From: Rhodococcus sp. ABRD24
GTDB lineage: Bacteria; Actinomycetota; Actinomycetes; Mycobacteriales; Mycobacteriaceae
Assembly (NCBI RefSeq): GCF_004328705.1
Contig: NZ_CP035319.1
Span: 682,001 to 746,000 of the forward strand
Length of the DNA: 64,000 nt
Direction of reading: 5' to 3'
The position numbers and the translations under genes are program-made. The stretch's first letter is position 1. Each line of letters starts with the position of its first letter. The notes beneath the pieces were generated by a model. The model was not told where the DNA came from. It ran no database searches and saw nothing but the letters and a program-made list of their open reading frames with translations. Below, piece after piece: positions 1 to 8,559 of the stretch.

Positions 1-2007
1 TGGACGGCGATCGAAGCCCTGGTCGTGGGTCGCCGCCGGGCGCTGGTGGTGCAGCGCACCGGGTGGGGTAAGTCCGCGGTGTACTTCATTTCCGCGAAGC
101 TGCTGCGGGCGCACGGACACGGGCCGACCGTGATCGTCTCGCCGCTGCTCGCCCTGATGCGCAATCAGGTCGCCTCCGCCGAACGCGCCGGCGTGCGCGC
201 GGCCACGATCAACTCCGGCAACGTCACCGAGTGGGACGAGATCCACGCGCGTGTCGCGGCCCGCGAACTGGATGTGTTGCTGGTCAGCCCGGAGCGGCTG
301 AACAACCCCGACTTCCGCGATCAGGTGCTGCCGTCGCTCGCCGCCGACGCCGGTCTCGTCGTGGTCGACGAGGCACACTGCGTCTCGGACTGGGGACACG
401 ATTTCCGGCCCGACTATCGACGCATCCGCACCCTGGTCGCGGAACTGGGCGATGGCATTCCGGTGCTCGCGACCACCGCGACGGCCAACGACCGGGTGGT
501 GGCCGACGTCTCCACCCAGCTCGGCGTGGGCGGCGGCGAGACGCTGGTGCTGCGCGGCGGCCTCGAGCGTGAGTCGCTGCACCTGTCCGTGGTTCACATC
601 GAGGAGGCCACGAAGCGCGCGGCGTGGCTGGCCGAGCACCTTGACGAGTTGCCCGGGTCCGGCATCATCTACACCCTGACGGTGTCGGCAGCCCGCGACC
701 TCGCGAGCCTGCTCACGGACCGCGGCCACCGGGTGGCTGCCTACACCGGACAGACCGACACCGCAGAACGTGAGGTGCTCGAGAACGATCTACTCGCCAA
801 CCGCGTCAAGGCACTGGTCGCCACGTCCGCGCTGGGCATGGGATTCGACAAGCCCGACCTCGGGTTCGTCGTGCATCTCGGTGCACCGTCGTCCCCCATC
901 TCCTACTACCAGCAGGTCGGCCGAGCCGGCCGAGCCACGGCCAGCGCCGAGGTGGTGCTCCTGCCGGGCAGCGAGGACCGGCAGATCTGGAGCTACTTCG
1001 CGTCGGTGTCGTTCCCGCGCGAACACATAGTCCGCAAGGTCATCGACACACTCGACCCGGACCGGCCTCAATCGACCCAGGCCCTCGAACCCCTCGTGGA
1101 ACTCAATCGCACCCGTCTCGAACTGGTACTCAAGGTGCTCGACGTGGACGGCGCCGTCCGCCGGGTCCGCGGCGGCTGGGTCGCCACCGGGGAGCCGTGG
1201 TCGTATGACGCCGAGCGCTACGGCCGGCTCGAGGCAGCCCGCGAATCGGAGCAGCAGGCGATGCTCGACTACCAGCGCACCGACGAATGCAGGATGACGT
1301 TCCTGCGGCGCCAGCTCGACGATCCGGGGCTCGACGACGGTGACGGCCGCTGCGGCCGATGCGACAACTGCGTCGGCCCCAAGTACACCGCCGATGTCAC
1401 AGATGCCGCACTGCAGGACACCCGAACTCGCCTGCAGCGCCCCGGCATCGACCTACCACCGCGCAAGCAGTGGCCAACCGGCATGGCGAAGCTCGGAGTC
1501 TCGTTGTCCGGCAAGATCACCGACGGACCGGAAACCGGGCGCGTGCTCGGCCGCCTGTCCGATCTCGGCTGGGGCCAGCGCCTGCGCGGCCTGCTCGACG
1601 GCCCTGACGCGCCCGTGCCGGACGCCGTCGTCGACGCCTGCATCAAGGTGCTCGCCGCGTGGGACTGGTCTGAGCGTCCCGCCGCGGTGATGTCGCTCGA
1701 ATCACCGACTCATCCGATTCTCATGCGATCGCTCACCACGCGCCTCGCCGAGATAGGCCGACTCACCGACCTGGGCGTTCTCCACACCCGGCCCGACCAT
1801 CCACCCGTCTCCGCCGCCAACTCGGCATACCGCGTCGCGGGTCTCGACGGCGCCTGGGAGGTCCCGGATCTGAACGGACTCGACCGTCCGCTGCTGCTCC
1901 TCGACGCGGTGACCGACACCGGCTGGACTTTCACGATGGCGGCACGAATTCTGCGCCAGGCAGGCGCGCCCTCCGTCCTCCCCTTCGCTCTCGCTACCCC
2001 CAAGTGA
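1..2007 (+). CDS. recQ: RecQ-family ATP-dependent DNA helicase, 5'-truncated by window edge
   Basis: Superfamily 2 3'-5' DNA helicase of the RecQ type, expected to unwind DNA during recombination and repair. The reading frame is open from base 1, so the true start lies outside the window; the first visible residues run into the Walker A motif TGWGKS. The DEAH box is seen as VVVDEAHCVSDWGHDFRPDY, which is the RecQ signature including the aromatic-rich loop. Motif III (ATTATAN) and motif VI (QQVGRAGRA) follow. A zinc-binding RecQ-Ct module is visible as CRMTFLRR followed by CGRCDNC. About 250 residues follow the zinc site without a recognisable HRDC domain. It ends about 120 bp before ectA on the same strand, with no obvious functional link to it. 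Confidence 0.93.
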   Translation, partial: WTAIEALVVGRRRALVVQRTGWGKSAVYFISAKLLRAHGHGPTVIVSPLLALMRNQVASAERAGVRAATINSGNVTEWDEIHARVAARELDVLLVSPERLNNPDFRDQVLPSLAADAGLVVVDEAHCVSDWGHDFRPDYRRIRTLVAELGDGIPVLATTATANDRVVADVSTQLGVGGGETLVLRGGLERESLHLSVVHIEEATKRAAWLAEHLDELPGSGIIYTLTVSAARDLASLLTDRGHRVAAYTGQTDTAEREVLENDLLANRVKALVATSALGMGFDKPDLGFVVHLGAPSSPISYYQQVGRAGRATASAEVVLLPGSEDRQIWSYFASVSFPREHIVRKVIDTLDPDRPQSTQALEPLVELNRTRLELVLKVLDVDGAVRRVRGGWVATGEPWSYDAERYGRLEAARESEQQAMLDYQRTDECRMTFLRRQLDDPGLDDGDGRCGRCDNCVGPKYTADVTDAALQDTRTRLQRPGIDLPPRKQWPTGMAKLGVSLSGKITDGPETGRVLGRLSDLGWGQRLRGLLDGPDAPVPDAVVDACIKVLAAWDWSERPAAVMSLESPTHPILMRSLTTRLAEIGRLTDLGVLHTRPDHPPVSAANSAYRVAGLDGAWEVPDLNGLDRPLLLLDAVTDTGWTFTMAARILRQAGAPSVLPFALATPK

Positions 2008-2011
2008 TACC

Positions 2012-2033
2012 GAATGTGACAGGTCTCACATTC
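2012..2033. promoter_or_regulatory. Crp/GlxR-type palindrome upstream of ectA
   Basis: An inverted repeat with 8-bp arms (GAATGTGA and TCACATTC) around a 6-bp spacer. Its core is TGTGA-N6-TCACA, which matches the consensus of actinobacterial Crp (Rv3676) and GlxR sites at every specified base. It lies just after the recQ stop and about 95 bp before the ectA start. It could control ectABC, or act as a weak hairpin at the recQ end. The match is seen directly; the role is inferred. Confidence 0.5.
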
Positions 2034-2125
2034 ACCGTCCCACCTGCAGGACTGCGAGGTCTGCTCTGTCCGAATTCGGTGGACCCGTGAAATCGTGACC
2101 GCAGGTTGTTACGTTCGATTGATCA

Positions 2126-2653
2126 ATGACGCCAACAACACTGAGAGCTACCCCGACCACCGTGCCGGACGCGGTGGAGTTCCGTAAGCCCCAGATCTCA
2201 GACGGAGTCCGGCTCTGGGAGATCGCCAAGGATTCACAAGTGCTCGATGTCAATTCGAGCTACTCATATGTTCTGTGGTGCAGAGACTTTCAACAGACCT
2301 CGATTGTCTCCGCGATCGACGGACAGGTGGTCGGGTTCGTTACCGGATACGTGCGCCCCGAGGCGCCGACCACGCTCTTCGTCTGGCAGGTAGCCGTGGA
2401 TGTCGCACAGCGAGGACAGGGCCTGGCCGGGCGAATGCTGAGCGGACTACTCGATCGCCTTATGTGGCAGGGAATTTCAACCCTGGAGACCACCATCAGT
2501 CCGGACAACACGGCTTCGATCGCACTTTTCACCTCCGTGGCCACTCACCGCGGACTACACATCTCACAGCGGAAGCTATTTTCTCCGAACGATTTTCCCG
2601 ATGAGCATGCCGCCGAAGACCTCTACACGATCGGTCCGCGGCACGTTTCCTGA
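2126..2653 (+). CDS. ectA: L-2,4-diaminobutyrate N-acetyltransferase (EctA)
   Basis: Second enzyme of ectoine synthesis: acetylates L-2,4-diaminobutyrate with acetyl-CoA to give N-gamma-acetyl-diaminobutyrate in the cytoplasm. The 175-residue length is normal for EctA. The GNAT acetyl-CoA loop is visible as QRGQGLAG at residues 95-102, and the family segment FRKPQISDG lies near the N terminus. No Shine-Dalgarno sequence stands ahead of the ATG. A TACGTT hexamer at 2110-2115 could be a -10 element giving a very short leader, so translation may be nearly leaderless. First gene of ectABC; ectB starts 13 bp downstream. Confidence 0.95.
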   Translation: MTPTTLRATPTTVPDAVEFRKPQISDGVRLWEIAKDSQVLDVNSSYSYVLWCRDFQQTSIVSAIDGQVVGFVTGYVRPEAPTTLFVWQVAVDVAQRGQGLAGRMLSGLLDRLMWQGISTLETTISPDNTASIALFTSVATHRGLHISQRKLFSPNDFPDEHAAEDLYTIGPRHVS

Positions 2654-2666
2654 GGAAGGCACAACC

Positions 2667-3926
2667 ATGACCACCTTCGAGACCAGCATCTTCGAATCCC
2701 TCGAATCCGAGGTGCGTAGCTACAGCCGCAGCTGGCCGTCCGTCTTCCAATCGGCTTCCGGGTCCTGGATCCGGGACGAGAGCGGACGCGAGTATCTGGA
2801 CTTCTTCGCCGGAGCCGGCGCCCTGAACTACGGGCACAACAACCCGGTGATGAAGGATGCACTCGTCGACTACATCGTCGGCGACGGCATCACCCATGGC
2901 CTCGACATGTCGACCGTCGCCAAACGCAAGTTCCTCGAGAGCTTCAAGAGAAACGTCCTCGATCCCCGTGGACTCGACTACAAGGTCCAGTTCCCCGGAC
3001 CAACCGGCACCAACTCGGTCGAGGCGGCATTGAAACTGGCCCGTAAGGCCACCGGCCGCGAGTCGATCATCAACTTCACCAACGCTTTTCACGGGATGAC
3101 GCTGGGCTCACTGTCCGTTACCGGCAACTCCATGAAGCGAGCCGGAGCGGGCGTGCCGCTCGTGCACGCAACTCCGATGCCGTTCGACAATTACCTCGGT
3201 GGCGTCACCGAGGACTTCCAGTGGTTCGAACGAGTACTGGACGACTCCGGCAGCGGTCTCAACCGTCCCGCCGCGGTGATTGTCGAGACCGTGCAGGGCG
3301 AGGGCGGGGTCAACGTGGCACGCCCGGAGTGGCTGCGCGCGCTCGCGGACCTGTGCGCGCGCCGCGAGATCCTACTCATCGTCGACGACGTGCAGATGGG
3401 CTGCGGCCGCACCGGCCCGTTCTTCTCGTTCGAGGTCGCCGGCATCACCCCCGACATCGTCACGCTCTCGAAGTCGATCAGCGGATACGGGCTGCCGATG
3501 GCGCTCACGCTCTTCAAGCCTGAACTCGACCTGTGGGCGCCCGGTGAACACAACGGGACGTTCCGCGGCAACAATCCCGCGTTTGTCACCGCGACCGTCG
3601 CGCTCGACCACTACTGGGCCGACGACGCCCTGCAACAGTCGACGATGGACAAGGGTGCGCACATCCACGGAATCTTCTCCAACCTCGCGGATACCTTCGG
3701 CGGCGTCAGCACCCGTGGCCGGGGCATGGTCCAGGGCCTCGTGTTCGACGATCCGGGGATGGCCGTGAAGGTGTGCGGGCTGGCGTTCGACGAGGGACTG
3801 CTCGCCGAAACGTCCGGCCCGTCCGACGAGGTGGTCAAACTCCTGCCGCCATTGACCACCACCACCGACGAACTCGACCACGGGCTGAGCATCCTCGCCG
3901 AGGCGACCGCGAAAGTCTTTGCCTGA
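2667..3926 (+). CDS. ectB: Diaminobutyrate-2-oxoglutarate transaminase (EctB)
   Basis: Class III PLP-dependent aminotransferase that makes L-2,4-diaminobutyrate from aspartate semialdehyde and glutamate, the first committed step to ectoine. The start at 2667 (419 residues) is chosen because GAGGAAGG lies just upstream. A longer frame beginning at 2601 would run into ectA. Family landmarks include GPTGTNSVEAALKLAR, FHGMTLGSLSVTGN, the Asp-containing LLIVDDVQMGCGRTG, and the PLP lysine in LSKSISGYG (Lys269). The gene sits between ectA and ectC with short gaps (13 and 42 bp), consistent with one transcript. Confidence 0.96.
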   Translation: MTTFETSIFESLESEVRSYSRSWPSVFQSASGSWIRDESGREYLDFFAGAGALNYGHNNPVMKDALVDYIVGDGITHGLDMSTVAKRKFLESFKRNVLDPRGLDYKVQFPGPTGTNSVEAALKLARKATGRESIINFTNAFHGMTLGSLSVTGNSMKRAGAGVPLVHATPMPFDNYLGGVTEDFQWFERVLDDSGSGLNRPAAVIVETVQGEGGVNVARPEWLRALADLCARREILLIVDDVQMGCGRTGPFFSFEVAGITPDIVTLSKSISGYGLPMALTLFKPELDLWAPGEHNGTFRGNNPAFVTATVALDHYWADDALQQSTMDKGAHIHGIFSNLADTFGGVSTRGRGMVQGLVFDDPGMAVKVCGLAFDEGLLAETSGPSDEVVKLLPPLTTTTDELDHGLSILAEATAKVFA

Positions 3927-3968
3927 CAAACCTATCGGCGACAATCCACTGCGACGAGAGGATCGACC

Positions 3969-4388
3969 ATGATCGTTCGCACCACCGACGACATCACCGA
4001 TACCGACCGCGACATCACGAGCGACGACGGAAACTGGCGCAGCAAGCGCATCGTACTCGCCGGGGACGGCGTGGGGTTTTCCTTCCACGAGACGACGATT
4101 CGTGCGGGTTCGGTCAACGAGTTCCACTACGCCAACCACATCGAGGCGGTGTGGCTGGTCGAGGGCGACGGCATCCTCACCGACCTCGACAGCGGCGAGG
4201 TGTACCAGCTGGGACCCGGCTCGATGTACCTGCTGAACGGCCACGAGCGACACCGCGTCGAGCCTGTGACCCCGATGCGCATGCTGTGCGTATTCAATCC
4301 GCCGGTCACCGGACGAGAAGTACACGACGAGAACGGCATTTACCCGTTGGTCGCGCTCGACGATGCCGATCGAGCGGCCGCCCGTTAG
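3969..4388 (+). CDS. ectC: L-ectoine synthase (EctC)
   Basis: Cupin-fold dehydratase that cyclises N-gamma-acetyl-diaminobutyrate to ectoine, a compatible solute for osmotic and thermal stress. The 139 residues are close to the usual 130 or so. EctC landmarks include FHYANHIEAVWLVEGDG, GPGSMYLLNGHERHR and the C-terminal VFNPPVTGREVHDENGIYPL, carrying the cupin metal ligands and active-site residues. AGAGG precedes the ATG. No ectoine hydroxylase (ectD) follows: the next gene is convergent, so the locus itself supports ectoine only. Transcription probably ends at the palindrome at 4391. Confidence 0.96.
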   Translation: MIVRTTDDITDTDRDITSDDGNWRSKRIVLAGDGVGFSFHETTIRAGSVNEFHYANHIEAVWLVEGDGILTDLDSGEVYQLGPGSMYLLNGHERHRVEPVTPMRMLCVFNPPVTGREVHDENGIYPLVALDDADRAAAR

Positions 4389-4390
4389 CA

Positions 4391-4430
4391 AAGGCAGGTA
4401 GGGCCCGGCCGGCCGGGCCCTACCTGCCTT
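4391..4430. terminator. 40-bp perfect palindrome between convergent ectC and YhgE-type gene
   Basis: Two 20-bp arms that are exact reverse complements with no spacer (AAGGCAGGTAGGGCCCGGCC plus its complement). It starts 2 bp after the ectC stop and ends 7 bp before the stop of the convergent gene. Position and symmetry suit a bidirectional transcription terminator. There is no T-run, as is usual in this GC range. Confidence 0.8.
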
Positions 4431-4437
4431 CCCGAGA

Positions 4438-6342
4438 TCAGCGGATCGGCTGCAGTTCCACGGTGGGATCCTCGAGCGGGGGTGCATCGTCCGTTGCCGG
4501 TTCGAGCCGTCGACGCCACCAGATCGTGAACAGGACCGCCGCGACGACGAGCGCGACGAGCGCGCCGACCGCGATCCAGAACCTCGGCCCGTAGTAGCCG
4601 ACGAGCACCATCCGCATTGCGTTGCGCGCCCAGGTCAGCGGCATCAGATCGTGCAACCAGCGCACCGGTGCCGGCATCTGCTCGATCGGATACACGGCGC
4701 CGAACGCGAAGATCTGGATCATCAGTGCGCCCAGGGCCACGAACGTCCCGTTGATCGCACCGAACACGACAGTGAACAGTCGGCCCGAAGCCACCGCGGC
4801 GGCGCCGACCAGAATCATGACTGCGACCATGGCCAGCACACTCGGCGGGTCCGCATCGGCCACCACGAGCGAGACCACCGACAGGACAAGGGCAGTGACC
4901 AGGGTGACGAGCGCCGGTATGCGGTAGCGGCGCAGTCCCTCCCGCACGACGCCGTCGTACACGCGCGCCGACCTGCCCCGTCGCGGCCGCACCACGAACC
5001 ACGTGAGAATGCCGCAGAGGAACAGAAGCACGGACATCACCGCGGGCACGGCGCCAGGGCCGAATCCGGCCGCCGGGTTGGGGTTGCGCTCCGCGACCGC
5101 GACCGGCGAGGAGAGCAGGTTCGCCGTCGTGGCCCGCTCCTCGTCGGTGAACTGCGGCACCTGCTTCGCACCATCGGACAGTCCGGTCGCGAGCTGGGCG
5201 CTTCCCTCGTCGAGCTGACCGACCCCGGTCGCGAGCTGACCGAGACCGTCGCGCAGCTGGACGCTGCCGGGGGCGAGCTGGCCGAGTCCGGCGGACAGTT
5301 CGTTCGCACCGGCGCCCAGCTGATGTGCGCCGTCGGACAGCTGGCCGAGTCCCGAGTTCAACTCGCCCGCGCCCGCGGCCGCGGCCACCAGCCCTCCACG
5401 GTAGTCGGCGGTCGGATCGGTCAGCTGCCGTGCAAGTTCCCGAGCGCCGTCCCTCAGCTGCGCGAGCTGGCCGCCGATCTCCCCCGTCTCACCGACGATC
5501 GCCAGGACCGGACCGGTCACCATGTCGACGATCTCACTGATCTGCGTAGCACCGGCGCCGAGTTCGTCGGTACCACCGATGAGCTGATTCAATCCCGCGC
5601 TCAGCTCGCCGGACCCGGCCGCCGCCTCGTCAGCCCCAGCCGCCAGTTCTCCAGCGCCGGCGGCGAGTTCGATGCCGCCCTCGTTCGCCTGACCGAGCCC
5701 CGTGGCGAGTTCCTGACTTCCTGCGTAAAGCTCGTTGGTGCCCGCCAACGCCTCGCCGGTACCATCCGAAAGCTGCTGTGCGCCGGCCGCGGCCTCGCCC
5801 ATGCCCTTGCCGACGTCACCGAGCCCGATGAGCACCTGGTCGACGGACTGCTCCCCGATCGACTCGGAGACTGCGGACCGCACCTGCGCGATCACGCTCT
5901 CCCCCACCGGCGTTGCTACCAGGCTGTTGTAGTCGTTGTAGACAACGTCGAGTTGCGCCTTGCGGCCCGATCCGGACGCAGCGCTGGCCACGTCGGCGCT
6001 GAACGATTCCGGGATCACCACCGAGAAGTAGTAGCTGCCGTCGTCGACGCCGTCCTGCGCCTCCTGCGCCGAAACCACCTTCCACGCGACGTCTCCGCTT
6101 TCCACGAGGGCGTCCACCACCTCGTCACCGGCGACGATACGGGTGCCGTCGACATCGGCACCGACATCGGAGTTCACAATCGCGACGGGCATCCGGTTCA
6201 CGGTGTCACCCGGATCCCACAGCGCCCACATGTAAAAGGCCGCGAATGCGAGTGGTGCGATGACGACGACGGCAAGGATCGTCCGGATGACGTGAGCCCG
6301 ACGCGAGGACTCGCCGGGCTCACCGGGGGCGGATGCAGGCAC
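4438..6342 (-). CDS. YhgE/Pip-type ABC-2 family membrane protein
   Basis: Integral membrane protein of the YhgE/Pip family, related to ABC-2 permeases and to MmpL-associated or type VII-linked export proteins; the substrate is unknown. One N-terminal TM (around TILAVVVIAPLAFAAFYMW) is followed by a large extracytoplasmic region, then about five C-terminal TM segments and a short Arg-rich tail. The central region carries many ELxxGxxxLxxG-like repeats (for example GAGELAAGADE), expected to form helical rods. A GTG start at 6342 (634 residues) is preferred because AGAAGAGAG lies about 10 bp upstream. Longer frames up to 6516 add sequence unlike the family. No partner ATPase is adjacent. Confidence 0.85.
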   Translation of the reverse strand: MPASAPGEPGESSRRAHVIRTILAVVVIAPLAFAAFYMWALWDPGDTVNRMPVAIVNSDVGADVDGTRIVAGDEVVDALVESGDVAWKVVSAQEAQDGVDDGSYYFSVVIPESFSADVASAASGSGRKAQLDVVYNDYNSLVATPVGESVIAQVRSAVSESIGEQSVDQVLIGLGDVGKGMGEAAAGAQQLSDGTGEALAGTNELYAGSQELATGLGQANEGGIELAAGAGELAAGADEAAAGSGELSAGLNQLIGGTDELGAGATQISEIVDMVTGPVLAIVGETGEIGGQLAQLRDGARELARQLTDPTADYRGGLVAAAAGAGELNSGLGQLSDGAHQLGAGANELSAGLGQLAPGSVQLRDGLGQLATGVGQLDEGSAQLATGLSDGAKQVPQFTDEERATTANLLSSPVAVAERNPNPAAGFGPGAVPAVMSVLLFLCGILTWFVVRPRRGRSARVYDGVVREGLRRYRIPALVTLVTALVLSVVSLVVADADPPSVLAMVAVMILVGAAAVASGRLFTVVFGAINGTFVALGALMIQIFAFGAVYPIEQMPAPVRWLHDLMPLTWARNAMRMVLVGYYGPRFWIAVGALVALVVAAVLFTIWWRRRLEPATDDAPPLEDPTVELQPIR

Positions 6343-6405
6343 TATGCAGGGCTCTCTTCTCGTGGACCGAAGCGCGGTTGACATTCGGATCGACACCGGC
6401 GACGT

Positions 6406-6419
6406 TGGACATATGTCCA
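6406..6419. promoter_or_regulatory. 14-bp perfect palindrome upstream of YhgE-type gene
   Basis: TGGACATATGTCCA is a perfect palindrome in the 273-bp divergent region between the YhgE-type gene and the sirtuin gene. Related CATAT-containing sequences (GACATATCG, GCCATATCA) occur 45-75 bp further on. Such symmetric sites are typical operators of TetR-like regulators, which often control YhgE-type genes, but no regulator gene is adjacent. The remaining intergenic sequence shows nothing else I can support. Confidence 0.35.
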
Positions 6420-6615
6420 GGGTTGTCACGATAGTGAGTGCGAGCCTTCGAGGAGACCATTTCCGACATATCGACGTGCGCCATATCAACCGGAACAGAT
6501 CGGCACGTCGACGCAACCGAACATTGCCCAGCAGCTGTAACCGTCATTCGATCGACCGTCCCGACGGGCAGCGCCATCTGTTCGACGCATCGGGCATGCG
6601 CCTACCCTGGATCGG

Positions 6616-7455
6616 GTGATCGATCGAGTGCTCGAAGTCCTCCGCGGGCGGCGCGTGTGCGTGCTGACCGGTGCGGGAATCTCCACCGATTCCGGGATCC
6701 CCGACTACCGCGGTCCGGATTCGCCGCCGCGCAATCCCATGACCTACCAGCAGTTCGTCGGTGACGCCGCATTCCGCCGCCACTACTGGGCCCGCAATCA
6801 CCTCGGCTGGCGGCACATGGACGCGGCGCGGCCCAACGCCGGTCACCGTGCACTCGCGGCGCTCGAGCGCGCCGGCGTCGTACACGGCGTGATCACCCAG
6901 AACGTAGACCTGCTTCACACGAAGGCCGGCAGCCGGCACGTGATCGACCTGCATGGTAGTTACGCCCAGGTGCGCTGCCTGAGTTGCGGCAGCCGACTGT
7001 CTCGGATGACGCTCGCCGAGCGTCTCGACGCCGAGAACCCCGGCTTCGCCGAGACAGTGGCCTCGGCGTCCGGCGTGGAGATAGCGCCAGACGCGGACGC
7101 GGTAGTCGAGAGCACCGACCATTTTCGGATGGTCGACTGCGAACGCTGCGGCGGCATGCTCAAGCCCGACATCGTCTACTTCGGCGAGAGCGTGCCCAAA
7201 CCGCGAGTGGCGGCGGCGTTCGAAATGGTCACCGGCGCCGATGCCCTACTGGTGGTCGGATCGTCGCTCACCGTCATGTCGGGGCTGCGGTTCGTCCGCC
7301 GTGCGGCCCGCGACGGCCTACCTGTCGTGATCGTCAACCGCGGCACCACCCGCGGCGACGAGTTCGCCGCGATCAAGACGGAGCAGGGCAGCTCCGACGT
7401 CCTGCAGTCCCTCGCCGCCGCACTCCCCGACCGAGCCAGGACACTTATGCGCTGA
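6616..7455 (+). CDS. SIR2-family NAD-dependent deacylase, class II (SIRT4)-like
   Basis: Cytoplasmic NAD-dependent protein deacylase or ADP-ribosyltransferase. Visible motifs: GAGISTDSGIPDYRG (NAD binding), TQNVDLLH and LHGS with the catalytic His, and two zinc Cys pairs, CLSCG and CERCG, with about 55 residues between them. KPDIVYFGE, VVGSSLTVMSG and IVNRGTTRGD follow. The TQNVDxLH form and the segment LAERLDAENPGF between the Cys pairs resemble class II (SIRT4-like) sirtuins rather than CobB. The GTG start at 6616 gives 279 residues. The 3' end faces proB with only 3 bp between stops; a short GCGCTG/CAGCGC stem (7449-7467) spans both stop codons. Confidence 0.9.
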   Translation: MIDRVLEVLRGRRVCVLTGAGISTDSGIPDYRGPDSPPRNPMTYQQFVGDAAFRRHYWARNHLGWRHMDAARPNAGHRALAALERAGVVHGVITQNVDLLHTKAGSRHVIDLHGSYAQVRCLSCGSRLSRMTLAERLDAENPGFAETVASASGVEIAPDADAVVESTDHFRMVDCERCGGMLKPDIVYFGESVPKPRVAAAFEMVTGADALLVVGSSLTVMSGLRFVRRAARDGLPVVIVNRGTTRGDEFAAIKTEQGSSDVLQSLAAALPDRARTLMR

Positions 7456-7458
7456 GAT

Positions 7459-8559
7459 CTACAGCGCCACAAGATCGTCCGCATGGACGACCGGGCGCTG
7501 CATGTCCGCCGGTAACTCACCGGTCGAATGGCCCAGCATCTCCTCGATCTCGCTCGAGTCGTACGCTACGACACCGCGCGCCACCGGACGCTCACCCGGA
7601 CCGACCAGCGAGATCACGTCGCCGCCGTAGAATCGGCCGCCGACTGCGGTGATGCCCGCAGGGAGCAGCGAACGCCGACGCTCCACAACCGCACGCACGG
7701 CGCCCGCGTCGAGGTGCAAGGCACCCTGTGTGTCCGCCGCATGACGGACCCAGAACTTGCGCGCCGACATCCGGGTGGGCCGTGCCGCGAACACAGTGCC
7801 GACGTCGGCAGTTGTCAGGGCCGTCGCCGCATCGGACGCCGCGGTGAGCAGCACCGGCACCCCCGAGTCGGCGGCCAGGCGCGCGGCGGACAGCTTGGAC
7901 GCCATCCCCCCGGTGCCCAGCGCTCCCCCGGAGCCGGCAACGACGCCGTCGAGATCCTCCGGGCTGTTCACCTCGGGAATCAGTGTGGCGCCGCCCTTTC
8001 TGGGATCGCCGTCATACAGTCCGTCGACATCGGAGAGCAGAATCAACGCGTCGGCACCGACGAGATGGGCAACCAGGGCCGCGAGCCGGTCGTTGTCGCC
8101 GAACCTCAACTCGGTGGTGGCGACCGTGTCGTTCTCGTTGACGATCGCAACCGCGTGCAGCGCCCGCAACCGGTCCAGCGTGCGCTGGGCGTTGCGATGC
8201 TGGGTTCGGCGCGCGATGTCGTCGGCGGTGAGCAGCACCTGGCCGACGGTCCGACCGTACCGCGCGAACGAGGTGCCCCAGGCGTGCGCCAACGCCAGTT
8301 GGCCCACACTCGCTGCCGCCTGCTTGGTCGCGAGATCCCTTGGGCGATGGGTCAATCCGAGTGGCGCAAGGCCGGCGCCAACTGCGCCGGACGAGACCAC
8401 TACTACATCCGACCCGGCCCGCATCCGAACCTCCAGCGCGTCAGCGAGCAGATTGAGCCGGCCCACATCGAGCCCGCCGATCAGGCTGGTGAGCGCCGAC
8501 GACCCGATCTTGACAACGATGCTGCGCGCCGACGCGATGGCGGCCCTGGTCTCGCTCAC
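7459..8559 (-). CDS. proB: Glutamate 5-kinase (ProB)
   Basis: ATP-dependent phosphorylation of glutamate to gamma-glutamyl phosphate, the first step of proline synthesis. The N-terminal amino-acid-kinase domain shows [40 protein letters not shown] and [11 protein letters not shown]-terminal PUA domain covers roughly residues 270-366 ([17 protein letters not shown]). The GTG start overlaps the obg stop in a GTGA arrangement, so the two genes are probably translationally coupled. The order obg-proB matches M. tuberculosis Rv2440c-Rv2439c. proA is not in the window. Confidence 0.96.
   Translation of the reverse strand: MSETRAAIASARSIVVKIGSSALTSLIGGLDVGRLNLLADALEVRMRAGSDVVVVSSGAVGAGLAPLGLTHRPRDLATKQAAASVGQLALAHAWGTSFARYGRTVGQVLLTADDIARRTQHRNAQRTLDRLRALHAVAIVNENDTVATTELRFGDNDRLAALVAHLVGADALILLSDVDGLYDGDPRKGGATLIPEVNSPEDLDGVVAGSGGALGTGGMASKLSAARLAADSGVPVLLTAASDAATALTTADVGTVFAARPTRMSARKFWVRHAADTQGALHLDAGAVRAVVERRRSLLPAGITAVGGRFYGGDVISLVGPGERPVARGVVAYDSSEIEEMLGHSTGELPADMQRPVVHADDLVAL

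Noticed and set aside
5200..5760. Repetitive sequence in the YhgE-type gene as a DNA repeat array
   Set aside because: The periodicity is at protein level (ELxxG-type heptads); the DNA units are diverged and coding.
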